Assembly: GCF_019704555.1 (NCBI RefSeq)
Contig: NZ_AP024745.1
Coordinates: 11,149,501-11,213,500, forward strand
Length of the DNA stretch: 64,000 nucleotides
Origin: Actinoplanes sp. L3-i22
Lineage (GTDB): Bacteria > Actinomycetota > Actinomycetes > Mycobacteriales > Micromonosporaceae
Direction of reading: 5' to 3'
Every line of letters begins with the position of its first letter. The first letter of the stretch is position 1. This document shows positions 26,007 through 34,349 of the stretch, piece by piece. The notes beneath the pieces were generated by a model. That model was not told where the DNA came from and made no database searches. It saw nothing but the letters and a program-made list of their open reading frames with translations. A program made the position numbers and the translations under genes.

Positions 26007-26803
26007 GCGACGGGACCAGCGCGAACGACCGGCCCGGGAGCCGCCGCGGAAGAGCGGAACCGAACCTGGACGAGCCCTACCGGAAGACCACCCCACTGCT
26101 GGAGGTCGAGGACCTCACGGCCGGCTACGGCGCCGCCCCGGTCCTGCACGACGTCCGGCTCAGCGTGCGGCCCGGCGAGATCGTCGCGGTGCTGGGCGCG
26201 AACGGCGCCGGCAAGACCACCCTCCTGCGTACCCTCTCGGGTCTGGTGAAAGCGGACCACGGCCGGATCCGCTTCGACGGCGAGGACCTGCGCCGGACGA
26301 AGGTCGAGCAGATGGTCCGCCGCGGCATCGCGCACGTCCCGGAGGGCCGTGGCGTCGTCACCGAGCTGACCGTGGACGAGAACCTGCGGCTCGGCGGCCT
26401 GTGGCGACGTGACCGCGCGGACGCGACCCGCGCCCTGAACGAGGTCTACGACCTCTTCCCGGCGCTGGCACAACGGCGTGCCAGCGCCGGGCACCAGCTC
26501 TCCGGCGGCGAGCGGCAGATGCTCGCGCTGGGCCGCGCGCTGGTCGGGCGGCCGCGGTTGCTGCTGCTCGACGAGCCGTCGCTGGGCCTGGCCCCGAAGA
26601 TCACCGCCCAGATCCTGGCCCTCCTGCGGGACCTGCGGGACCGCACCGGGCTGGCGGTGCTGCTGGTCGAGCAGAACGTGCGCAGCGCGCTCTCGGTGGC
26701 CGACGAGGGCATCGTCCTGTCGCTCGGCCGCGTGGTCACCCGCAACTCCGCTGCCGATCTGCGTGATGACGCCGATCTGCGTCACGCCTACCTGGGGTTC
26801 TAG
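26003..26803 (+). CDS. LIV-type ABC importer ATPase (LivF-like)
   Basis: This is a 266-residue ATPase with a GTG start overlapping the previous stop. About 30 hydrophilic residues precede the domain. Walker A is GANGAGKTT, the signature is LSGGERQML, Walker B is LLLLDEPSLGL and the switch His is replaced by Q in VEQNV, normal for LivF. IAHVPEGRGVVTELTVDENL is characteristic of this family. It pairs with the LivG-like subunit. Confidence 0.92.
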   Translation: MSDGTSANDRPGSRRGRAEPNLDEPYRKTTPLLEVEDLTAGYGAAPVLHDVRLSVRPGEIVAVLGANGAGKTTLLRTLSGLVKADHGRIRFDGEDLRRTKVEQMVRRGIAHVPEGRGVVTELTVDENLRLGGLWRRDRADATRALNEVYDLFPALAQRRASAGHQLSGGERQMLALGRALVGRPRLLLLDEPSLGLAPKITAQILALLRDLRDRTGLAVLLVEQNVRSALSVADEGIVLSLGRVVTRNSAADLRDDADLRHAYLGF

Positions 26804-26805
26804 CG

Positions 26806-27684
26806 ATGGACAGATTCGTCTACCTGACCTTCGACGGGCTCAGCCGGGGCGCGGTCTACGCCGCGTTCGCGCTGGCCCTGGTGCTGATCTGGCGGGCCGC
26901 CCGGATCGTCAACTTCGCCCAGGGCGCGATGGCGGTGGCCGCCGTCTACGTGGCGTACTCGGTGACCGAGAAGACCGGCTCGTACTGGCTCGGTTTCGCC
27001 GCCGCGCTGGTCTTCGGCCTGCTGCTGGGCATCGCGGTGGAGAAGGCGGTGATGCGCTTCGTCGACCACTCGTCGCCGCTCAACGGCGTGGTCGTCGCGC
27101 TCGGCCTGGTGCTGATCGTGCAGGGGGTGCTCGGCATCGTCTACGGCAACGAGTTCCGCCCGGTGCAGACGCCGTTCCGGCGGGACGCGTTCGACATCGG
27201 CGGGATCGCGGTGCTCAGCCGCTACGACGTCTTCGTCTTCGCCGCGGTGGGCGCGGTGGTCATCGGGCTCACCGTGCTCTTCACCCGGACCGCGGTCGGT
27301 CTGCGGATGCGGGCCGCGGCGTTCGCGCCGGACGTCTCGCGGCTGCTCGGCGTCCCGGTCGGCGGCATGTTGACGCTGGGCTGGGCGCTGGCCGCCGCGG
27401 TCGGCTCGCTCGCCGGGATGCTGGTGGTCCCGACCGAGCTGGGCCTGAATCCGAACGCGATGGACGTGCTGTTCGTGTCCGCGTTCACCGCGGCCGTGGT
27501 GGGTGGTCTGGACAGCCCGATCGGCGCGGTGACCGGGGGGCTGATCGTCGGGCTGCTGCTCTCCTACGTCAGCGGTTATCTGGGCGCGACGGTGGCGCCG
27601 ATGGCGGTGCTGCTCCTGCTCGTGGTGGTGCTGCTGGGCCGGCCCGGCGGCCTCTTCTCCAGTTCGAAGGCGAGGCTGGCATGA
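26806..27684 (+). CDS. LIV-type ABC importer permease (LivH-like)
   Basis: This 292-residue inner-membrane permease has about eight hydrophobic segments. The N-terminal GLSRGAVYAAFALALVLIWRAARIVNFAQGAMA and the later GLRMRAAAFAPDVSRLLGVPV loop (ATPase contact) are LivH hallmarks, as is VVGGLDSPIGAVTGGLIVGLL. It starts 2 bp after the LivF-like stop, and the next gene overlaps by ATGA. Confidence 0.93.
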   Translation: MDRFVYLTFDGLSRGAVYAAFALALVLIWRAARIVNFAQGAMAVAAVYVAYSVTEKTGSYWLGFAAALVFGLLLGIAVEKAVMRFVDHSSPLNGVVVALGLVLIVQGVLGIVYGNEFRPVQTPFRRDAFDIGGIAVLSRYDVFVFAAVGAVVIGLTVLFTRTAVGLRMRAAAFAPDVSRLLGVPVGGMLTLGWALAAAVGSLAGMLVVPTELGLNPNAMDVLFVSAFTAAVVGGLDSPIGAVTGGLIVGLLLSYVSGYLGATVAPMAVLLLLVVVLLGRPGGLFSSSKARLA

Positions 27685-28697
27685 CGGACATCAAGGAGAA
27701 GCGCCCGGCGATCACCCCCGAGCAGACCACGAGCAAACCCCGGAAAAGACCACATCCGATTTGGTACGCGATAGCCGGCGCCGTCCTCATCGCGGCGCTC
27801 ACCTACTACCTGCCGCCGTTCCGGAACTACCAGCTGGCCACCGTCGGCGCGTACTTCACCGTGACCGCCGGCCTGACCGTCCTCACCGGACTCAACGGGC
27901 AGCTCTCGCTGGGCCACGGCGCCCTGATGGCCACCGGCGCGTACACGTTCGCGCTGACCCAGAACCGGTGGCTGACCATGCCGCTGAGTTTCCTGGCCGC
28001 CGTGCTCGCCACGGTCCTGGCGGGCGCGGTGATCGGGCTGGCCGCGGCCCGGCTGCGGGGTCCCTACCTGGCCGGGCTCACGCTCGCGGTCGCGGTCGTG
28101 GTCCCCTCGGTGGCGAGCACGTTCGACGACACGCTCGGCAGCGACATGGGCCTGTCGATCGCGCTCGACCCGCCGCCCGGGGTGATCCCGATGGAGCGCT
28201 GGCAGGCCTGGCTCTGCTGGGCCGGGGCGCTGCTCACCGCGCTGCTGCTGGCGTTGCTGGTGCGCGGCCGGTTCGGGCGGGACCTGCGCGCGGTGCGGGA
28301 CGACGAGACCGCGGCCCGGTTGGCGGGCGTGCACATCGCCCGTACCCAAATCCTGGCTTTTGTCGTCAGCGCGGCCTGCGCCGGCCTGGCCGGCGCCCTC
28401 TTCGCCTTCCTTGCCCAGAGTGTCTCGCCCGGCGCGTTCCCGCTGACGCTGTCGCTGTTCCTGGTGATGGCGATCGTGATCGGCGGCCTGGGCCGGCTGT
28501 TCGGCGCGCTGCTCGGCGCGTTGCTGCTGGTCCTGCTGCCGGCGCTGGCCCAGTCCGTCGCGGAGGGCTCCGGCTCACAGCATCTGGAGGGCAACCTCGC
28601 CCTGGTGATCTTCGGCGTGGTGCTCGTGGTCGTCATGCTCGCCGCCCCTGGCGGCCTCGCGTCAATCCGATTCACATCTATCAGGAGGAAACGATGA
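27681..28697 (+). CDS. LIV-type ABC importer permease (LivM-like)
   Basis: This 338-residue permease has a soluble N-terminus of about 25 residues and some eight to nine hydrophobic segments. LivM signatures are GLNGQLSLGHGALMATGAY, the ATPase-contact loop GRDLRAVRDDETAARLAGVHIARTQ, and the GGLGRLFGALLGALLLVLLP segment. Its 3' end contains the ribosome site (aggagga) of the binding-protein gene, whose start overlaps its stop. Confidence 0.93.
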   Translation: MTDIKEKRPAITPEQTTSKPRKRPHPIWYAIAGAVLIAALTYYLPPFRNYQLATVGAYFTVTAGLTVLTGLNGQLSLGHGALMATGAYTFALTQNRWLTMPLSFLAAVLATVLAGAVIGLAAARLRGPYLAGLTLAVAVVVPSVASTFDDTLGSDMGLSIALDPPPGVIPMERWQAWLCWAGALLTALLLALLVRGRFGRDLRAVRDDETAARLAGVHIARTQILAFVVSAACAGLAGALFAFLAQSVSPGAFPLTLSLFLVMAIVIGGLGRLFGALLGALLLVLLPALAQSVAEGSGSQHLEGNLALVIFGVVLVVVMLAAPGGLASIRFTSIRRKR

Positions 28698-29956
28698 AAC
28701 GCACCACGGCGGTGTTCCTCGCCGTCCTCTTGTTCGCGGGAGCATGCGACTCCGGCAGCGGAGGCGGCAGCTCCTCATCCACCACTACGCCAGGGGTCAC
28801 CGACACCGAGGTCGTCGTCGGCACGCACATGCCGCTGACCGGACCGGCCGCGGCCGGATACTCCAAGATCTCGCCGGCCACGAAGGCCTACTTCGACTTC
28901 GTGAACGCGGGCGGCGGGATCAACGGCCGGAAGATCACCTACAAGGTCAAGGACGACGGCTACAACCCGGCGACCACCCAGCAGGTGGTCCGGGAGCTGG
29001 TGCTGCAGGACAAGGTGTTCGCGATCCTGAACGGCCTGGGCACCCCGACGCACTCCGGCGTGCTGGACTTCCTGAAGACCAACAAGGTGCCGGACCTCTT
29101 CGTGGCCAGCGGCAGCCGCAGCTGGAACCAGCCGGACAAGTATCCGGGCACGTTCGGCTTCAACCCGGACTACACGGTCGAGGGCAAGATCCTCGGCACG
29201 TACGTCAAGGAGAACCTGGCCGGCAAGAAGGCCTGCTTCCTCGGCCAGGACGACGACTTCGGCAAGGACAGCCTGGCCGGGATCGAGAAGGTCCTGGGCG
29301 CGGTGGTCGCCAAGCAGAACTACGTGACCAGCAACCCGAACGTCGGCCCGCAGATGGGCGCGCTCAAGGCGGCCGGCTGCGAGGTGGTCCTGCTGGCCAC
29401 CATCCCGGGCTTCACCGCGCTGTCGATCGGCACCGCCGCGAAGATCGGCTTCAAGCCGCAGTTCGTGGTCAGCAACGTGGGCGCCGACCCGACCACCGTC
29501 GGCAAGGCGCTGGGTGCGGCCGCGCCGCTGCTGGAGGGCGTGGTCTCGGCGAACTACCTGCCGATCAACACCGACGACACGAACCCGTGGATCCAGCTCT
29601 TCAAGAAGGTCAACGACCAGTACAACGCGGGTGCGGAGTTCGACAACAACATCGTCTACGGGATGGCCGTGGCGTACCTGTTCGTGCAGTCGCTGCAGTC
29701 CGCGGGCAAGGATCTGACCCGTGACGGCATCGTCGCCGCGGTGCAGAAGAACGGATTCCAGGGCCCGGGTCTGGTCCCGCTGCGCTTCGCCGACAAGGAT
29801 CATTCGGGGTACGGCGGTGAACAGCTCACCAAGGTGCAGGGCGGCAAGGCGGTGTTCTTCGGTCAGCCGTACACCACCGACGACGCCGACGGCGCCGTGC
29901 AGCCCTACACCGGTCAGGCCGTGACACCGCCGCAGAACGGGATCCCGGCGGCGTAA
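28694..29956 (+). CDS. LIV-type ABC importer substrate-binding lipoprotein
   Basis: This is a 420-residue protein. A signal peptide ends in a lipobox-like FAGAC (Cys18), then a Ser/Gly/Thr linker leads to a Peripla_BP_6 domain: VVVGTHMPLTGPAAAGYSKI..., GGGINGRKITYKVKDDGYNPATT, VFAILNGLGTPTHSGVLDFL, and FGFNPDYTVEGKILGTYV. The AGGAGGA site 5 nt upstream is the strongest in the operon, consistent with high expression. The ligand is not readable; this branch includes binders of amino acids, amides, aromatic acids and fatty-acid-like ligands. Confidence 0.92.
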   Translation: MKRTTAVFLAVLLFAGACDSGSGGGSSSSTTTPGVTDTEVVVGTHMPLTGPAAAGYSKISPATKAYFDFVNAGGGINGRKITYKVKDDGYNPATTQQVVRELVLQDKVFAILNGLGTPTHSGVLDFLKTNKVPDLFVASGSRSWNQPDKYPGTFGFNPDYTVEGKILGTYVKENLAGKKACFLGQDDDFGKDSLAGIEKVLGAVVAKQNYVTSNPNVGPQMGALKAAGCEVVLLATIPGFTALSIGTAAKIGFKPQFVVSNVGADPTTVGKALGAAAPLLEGVVSANYLPINTDDTNPWIQLFKKVNDQYNAGAEFDNNIVYGMAVAYLFVQSLQSAGKDLTRDGIVAAVQKNGFQGPGLVPLRFADKDHSGYGGEQLTKVQGGKAVFFGQPYTTDDADGAVQPYTGQAVTPPQNGIPAA

Positions 29957-29961
29957 TATCC

Positions 29962-29974
29962 GCACTCTGAGTGC
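29962..29974. promoter_or_regulatory. Second CACTnnnAGTG palindrome inside the operon
   Basis: GCACTCTGAGTGC lies between the binding-protein stop and the AGGAGGT site of the first SDR. The core matches the palindrome at 25082-25098, so the same repressor could bind both and give the catabolic genes their own promoter. Confidence 0.6.
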
Positions 29975-29995
29975 AAGTTACTAGGAGGTAATGCG

Positions 29996-30742
29996 ATGGC
30001 GGACCAAGTGGCAGTCGTGACCGGAGCAAGCCGGGGAATCGGGTTCGCCATCGCGCAACGCTTCGTCGCCCAGGGCGCGAAAGTGGCGATCACCGGGCGG
30101 GACGCGGACGCCCTGGCGGCCGCGGTGAAGGAGCTGGGCGGCCCGGAGGTCGCTCTCGGGGTGGCCGGCAAGGGCGACAACGCGGACCACCGGGCAGCGG
30201 TGATCGACCAGGTCAACGCGGCGTTCGGGCCGGTCACCACCCTGATCAACAACATCGGGATCAACCCGGCGTACGGGCCGCTGGCGACGCTCGACCTGAA
30301 CGCCGCCCGCAAGATGGCCGAGGTCAACCTGATCGGCACGCTCGGCTGGGTGCAGGAGGCGCTGCGTGGCGGCCTCGCCGGGTCGGGCGGCTCGATCGTC
30401 AACATCTCGTCGGTCTCCGGGGTCCGCCCGGCGCCCGGCATCGCGTTCTACGGCACCACCAAGGCCGCGCTGATCCACCTGACCGAGGAGCTGGCCGTCG
30501 AGCTCGCCCCGAAGATCCGGGTGAACGCGGTCGCCCCGGCCGTGGTCAAGACCCGCTTCGCCGCCGCGCTGTTCGAGGGCCGGGAGGAGCAGGTCGTCGC
30601 GACCTACCCGCTGAAGCGCCTCGGCGTGCCGGAGGACGTGGCCGGCACGGTCGCGTTCCTCTGCTCGCCGGACGCGTCCTGGATCACCGGCCAGACCATC
30701 GTCCTCGACGGCGGCGTCACCCTGACCGGGGTGGTCGAGTGA
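29996..30742 (+). CDS. SDR family oxidoreductase, FabG-like
   Basis: This is a 248-residue classical SDR preceded by AGGAGGT. The cofactor motif is TGASRGIG (residues 9-16), LINNIG replaces the usual NNAG, and the catalytic residues are Ser in NISSVSG with Tyr/Lys in YGTTK. The C-terminal [17 protein letters not shown] is typical of FabG-like enzymes. In this operon it could reduce or oxidise a hydroxy- or keto-acyl-CoA. The next gene overlaps by GTGA. Confidence 0.9.
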   Translation: MADQVAVVTGASRGIGFAIAQRFVAQGAKVAITGRDADALAAAVKELGGPEVALGVAGKGDNADHRAAVIDQVNAAFGPVTTLINNIGINPAYGPLATLDLNAARKMAEVNLIGTLGWVQEALRGGLAGSGGSIVNISSVSGVRPAPGIAFYGTTKAALIHLTEELAVELAPKIRVNAVAPAVVKTRFAAALFEGREEQVVATYPLKRLGVPEDVAGTVAFLCSPDASWITGQTIVLDGGVTLTGVVE

Positions 30743-31512
30743 AGCGGGTCGTCGTCACCGGCGCCGGCGGGGGCATCGGCGCGGCGCTGGCCCGGCGGTT
30801 CGCCGCCGACGGCGCGAAGGTCGTGGTCAGCGACATCAACCCGGACGCGGCCGGCAAGACCGCGGCCGAGATCAACGGAATCGCCGTCGCCGCTGACGCC
30901 GCCTCGGAAGAAGATGTCCGGAACCTCGTCGAGCGGGCGCACGCGGAGCTGGGCGGGATCGATCTGTTCTGCTCGAACGCCGGCGTGCTCAGCGCCGGTG
31001 ACGAGAACACCCCGGACCAGCAGTGGGAGCGCGACTTCGGGGTGAACGTGATGTCGCACGTCTACGTCACCCGGGCACTGCTGCCGAAGTGGCTGGACTC
31101 CGGCGAGCCGAAGCGGCTGCTGATCACGGTCAGCGCGGCCGGCCTGCTGACCCTGCTGGGCAGCGCGACCTACTCGGTGACCAAGCACGCGGCGCTCGCG
31201 TACGCGGAGTGGCTGCGGGCGACGTACGCGCACCGGGGTCTGATCGTCCAGGCGCTGTGCCCGCAGGGCGTCCGCACCGACATGCTGACCGGCGGGAACG
31301 CGCGGGGCAGCGGGAGCGCGGCGCTGCTCTCCGAGGGCGCGCTGGAACCGTCGGAGGTCGCCGAGCTGGTCGCTGCGTCCGTACGGGAAAATCAGTTTTT
31401 GATCCTCCCTCATCCGGAGGTGGCGGAGTACTACCGCTTGCGCGCGGCCGATCCGGACCGTTGGCTGGGTGGCATGAACAAGATGCAGCGCGGGTTCGAG
31501 GCCCGGAAATGA
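30739..31512 (+). CDS. SDR family oxidoreductase
   Basis: This is a 257-residue SDR with a GTG start. TGAGGGIG is at residues 7-14, CSNAGV holds the NAG motif, the catalytic Ser is in [20 protein letters not shown], and Tyr/Lys are in YSVTK. The C-terminus ([20 protein letters not shown]) is longer and more polar than in FabG, so the substrate probably differs from that of the neighbouring SDR. It overlaps the kinase gene by ATGA. Confidence 0.9.
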   Translation: MKRVVVTGAGGGIGAALARRFAADGAKVVVSDINPDAAGKTAAEINGIAVAADAASEEDVRNLVERAHAELGGIDLFCSNAGVLSAGDENTPDQQWERDFGVNVMSHVYVTRALLPKWLDSGEPKRLLITVSAAGLLTLLGSATYSVTKHAALAYAEWLRATYAHRGLIVQALCPQGVRTDMLTGGNARGSGSAALLSEGALEPSEVAELVAASVRENQFLILPHPEVAEYYRLRAADPDRWLGGMNKMQRGFEARK

Positions 31513-32489
31513 AGGGGCTGGACCTGGCGAAGCTCCAGGCCTATCTGGACAGTCCGCCGCTGAGCGCGACGATGTTCGCCGGTGGGCGGTCGAACCTGAC
31601 CTACGCGGTGACCGACGGGACGAACCGCTGGGTGCTGCGCCGGCCGCCGCTCGGGCACGTGCTGCCGACCGCGCACGACATGGCCCGCGAGCATCGCGTG
31701 CTGTCCGCGCTCTCGCAGGCCGGCTTCCCGGTTCCGGCGCCGGTCGTGCTTTGTTCTGATATTTCGGTCATCGGTGCTCCGTTCTATCTCATGGAGCACG
31801 TCGACGGAAAGATCTACCGGGACGCCGCGGACCTGGCGAAGATCGACCTGCGCGCGGTGACGTTCACGCTGGTCGACACGCTCGCCGACCTGCACGCGCT
31901 GGAGCCGGAGAAGATCGGGCTGGGCGACTTCGGCAAGCCGGAGGGCTTCAACGCCCGCCAGGTGCGGCGCTGGAAGCAGCAGCTCGACGCGTCCCGCAGC
32001 CGTGAGCTGACCGGGATCGAGGAGTTGCACGCCCGGCTGGCCGCGGAGATCCCGGCTGGTGGACCGGGCACGGTCGTGCACGGCGACTTCCGCCTGGACA
32101 ATGTGCTGATCGGCCCGTCCGGCGAGGTCAACGCGGTGCTCGACTGGGAGATGTCGACACTCGGCGATCCGCTCAGCGACCTCGCCCTGATGCTGGTCTA
32201 CGCCGGCCGCCCGCTGCTGTTCAAGGACGGCAAGCCGTTCGCCCCGATCGACCTGCCCGGCCACCCCTCGCTCGACGAGATGGCCGCCCGGTACGCCGAA
32301 CGCAGTGGCCGCGACGTCGGCGACCTGCACTGGTACGTCGGGTTCGCGGCGTTCAAGCTCGCCGTCATCCTGGAGGGCGTGCACTACCGCTACACCAAGG
32401 GCCAGACCGTCGGCGCCGGCTTCGACACCGTGGGCGCGATGGTGCCCGAGCTGATCGAGCAGGGCCACCGAGCGCTGGAAGGACACTGA
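31509..32489 (+). CDS. APH-family phosphotransferase, ACAD10/11-kinase-like
   Basis: This is a 326-residue kinase-like protein. It shows the glycine-rich start [26 protein letters not shown], the catalytic loop HGDFRLDN (Asp193) and the metal-binding Asp212 in [16 protein letters not shown]. This subfamily is the one fused to acyl-CoA dehydrogenase in mammalian ACAD10/ACAD11 and includes LvaA of Pseudomonas levulinate catabolism, which phosphorylates 4-hydroxyacyl-CoA (established for those proteins). Here the acyl-CoA dehydrogenase gene overlaps directly (TGATG), so a matching two-step reaction is a reasonable inference. Confidence 0.88.
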   Translation: MKGLDLAKLQAYLDSPPLSATMFAGGRSNLTYAVTDGTNRWVLRRPPLGHVLPTAHDMAREHRVLSALSQAGFPVPAPVVLCSDISVIGAPFYLMEHVDGKIYRDAADLAKIDLRAVTFTLVDTLADLHALEPEKIGLGDFGKPEGFNARQVRRWKQQLDASRSRELTGIEELHARLAAEIPAGGPGTVVHGDFRLDNVLIGPSGEVNAVLDWEMSTLGDPLSDLALMLVYAGRPLLFKDGKPFAPIDLPGHPSLDEMAARYAERSGRDVGDLHWYVGFAAFKLAVILEGVHYRYTKGQTVGAGFDTVGAMVPELIEQGHRALEGH

Positions 32490-33694
32490 TGGACTTCGAG
32501 TTCGACGCGACGACCGAGGACTACCGCAAGCGGCTGCTCGCGTTCATGGATGAGCACATCTATCCGTTCGAGGGCGATTTTCACGCCGCGGGCGACGGCT
32601 GGGAGGTGCCCCCGGTCCTGTCCACCATGCAGGCCGCGGCGAAGGCGGCCGGCCTCTGGAACCTGTTCCTGCCGGGTGAGCACGGCGCCGGGCTGACGAA
32701 CCTGCAGTACGCGCCGCTGGCCGAGATCATGGGGCACAGCCCGGCGATCGCGCCGGCCGCGTTCAACTGCAACGCCCCGGACACCGGCAACATGGAGGTG
32801 CTGGCCGAGTTCGGCACCCCAGCGCAGCAGGAACAGTGGCTGAAGCCGCTGCTCGAGGGTTCCATTCGCTCCGCGTTCGCGATGACCGAGCCGCAGGTCG
32901 CGTCGTCGGACGCGACGAACATCGGCACCCGGATCGAACGCGACGGCGACGACTACGTCATCAACGGCCGGAAGTTCTACATCACCGGCGCGATGAACCC
33001 GAACTGCAAGATCTTCATCGTGATGGGCAAGACCGACCCGGACGCGGACCGGCACGTCCAGCAGAGCCAGATCCTGGTCCCCCGGGACACCCCCGGCCTG
33101 ACCGTCGTGCGCGGCATGACCGTCTTCGGCTACGCCGACGGCGACCACGGCGGCCACGCCGAGCTGCTCTTCGAGAACGTCCGGGTGCCGGCGAGCAACC
33201 TGATCGGCGTCGAGGGCGGCGGCTTCGCGATCTCCCAGGCCCGGCTCGGCCCCGGCCGGATCCACCACTGCATGCGGCTGATCGGGATGGCCGAACGCGC
33301 GCTGGAGCTGATGTGCAAGCGGGCGCTGGCCCGCACCCCGTTCGGCAAGCCGCTCGCCGAGCAGGGCGTGATCCAGGACTGGATCGCCGAGTCCCGGGTC
33401 CGGATCGAGCAGGCCCGCCTGCTCGTGCTCAAGGCCGCCTGGCTGATGGACACGGTCGGCAACAAGGGCGCGCACACCGAGATCCAGTCCATCAAGATCG
33501 TGGTGCCGCAGACCGTCGAATGGATCCTGGACAAGGCGATCCAGGCCCACGGCGCGGTCGGCACCAGCCAGGACACGCCGCTCGCCCAGCTCTGGGTGGC
33601 GGCCCGCACGCTGCGTCTCGCCGACGGCCCCGACGAGGTGCACAAGCGCTCGCTGGCCCGGCGGGAGCTGAACCGTTACCGGAGTCGTACGTGA
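32489..33694 (+). CDS. Acyl-CoA dehydrogenase family protein, ACAD11/LvaC-like context
   Basis: This is a 401-residue FAD enzyme. Typical blocks are [72 protein letters not shown] and the C-terminal [43 protein letters not shown]. It is the kind of dehydrogenase associated with APH kinases, where in ACAD11 and LvaC systems it eliminates phosphate from a 4-phosphoacyl-CoA rather than simply oxidising. The exact reaction here is inferred from context. Confidence 0.92.
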   Translation: MDFEFDATTEDYRKRLLAFMDEHIYPFEGDFHAAGDGWEVPPVLSTMQAAAKAAGLWNLFLPGEHGAGLTNLQYAPLAEIMGHSPAIAPAAFNCNAPDTGNMEVLAEFGTPAQQEQWLKPLLEGSIRSAFAMTEPQVASSDATNIGTRIERDGDDYVINGRKFYITGAMNPNCKIFIVMGKTDPDADRHVQQSQILVPRDTPGLTVVRGMTVFGYADGDHGGHAELLFENVRVPASNLIGVEGGGFAISQARLGPGRIHHCMRLIGMAERALELMCKRALARTPFGKPLAEQGVIQDWIAESRVRIEQARLLVLKAAWLMDTVGNKGAHTEIQSIKIVVPQTVEWILDKAIQAHGAVGTSQDTPLAQLWVAARTLRLADGPDEVHKRSLARRELNRYRSRT

Positions 33695-33722
33695 CCTCGC
33701 TGAATCTTTGCCGGAGTCGTCA

Positions 33723-34298
33723 GTGACCACACCTCCTCGCGTCGACGGTCGCACCGCGCGGTCCGAACGGACCCGCAACGCGATCGTCGACGCCCACCTC
33801 CGGTTGATCGCCGAGGGCGACCTGCGCCCGACCGCGGACCGGATCGCCAAGCTGGCCGGGGTCTCGCTCCGGGCACTGTGGAGCCACTTCGCCGACATGG
33901 AGGCGCTGATGGCGGCCAGCGGGCAGCGGGTCCTGGAGCAGCGGGACGTGTCGTACCAGCCGATCGCGCCGGACCTGCCGCTGGCCGAGCGGATCGAGTC
34001 GTTCTGCCGGCAGCGGGCCCGGATGCTGGAGGAGATCGCGCCGGCGGCTCGGGCGTCCGCGCTCAAGGAGCCGTTCTCCAGCGCCCTGCAGCGGTATCGG
34101 CGGGTGCACGTGGCCCGCGTCCGGGACGAGCTGACCAGCACGTTCGCCGAGGAGATCGGGGCGGACGAGGAGTTGCTGAACGCACTGACCGCGATCAGCC
34201 TCTGGCCGACGTGGTCGACCTGGCGCGAGGCGATGGACCTGCCGGTGGAGGTGGCCCAGGCCGCCCTCGCCCGCGGCGTCCGCGCCCTGCTCACCTGA
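33723..34298 (+). CDS. TetR family regulator of the ABC/catabolic operon (inferred)
   Basis: This is a 191-residue regulator; the GTG at 33723 follows a GGAG site, and a TTG at 33708 is an alternative. The HTH lies at about residues 15-60 (RNAIVDAHLRLIAEGDLRPTADRIAKLAGVSLRALWSHFADME). A duplicated ccggagtcgt word (33680 and 33710) overlaps the upstream coding end and supplies the ribosome site. As the last gene of the operon it is the best candidate to bind the CACTnnnAGTG palindromes. Confidence 0.85.
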   Translation: MTTPPRVDGRTARSERTRNAIVDAHLRLIAEGDLRPTADRIAKLAGVSLRALWSHFADMEALMAASGQRVLEQRDVSYQPIAPDLPLAERIESFCRQRARMLEEIAPAARASALKEPFSSALQRYRRVHVARVRDELTSTFAEEIGADEELLNALTAISLWPTWSTWREAMDLPVEVAQAALARGVRALLT

Positions 34299-34349
34299 CG
34301 TCGGGACGGGTGGGCCGGCCTCCGATCCGGGGCCGGTTCCCCCGTTCGA

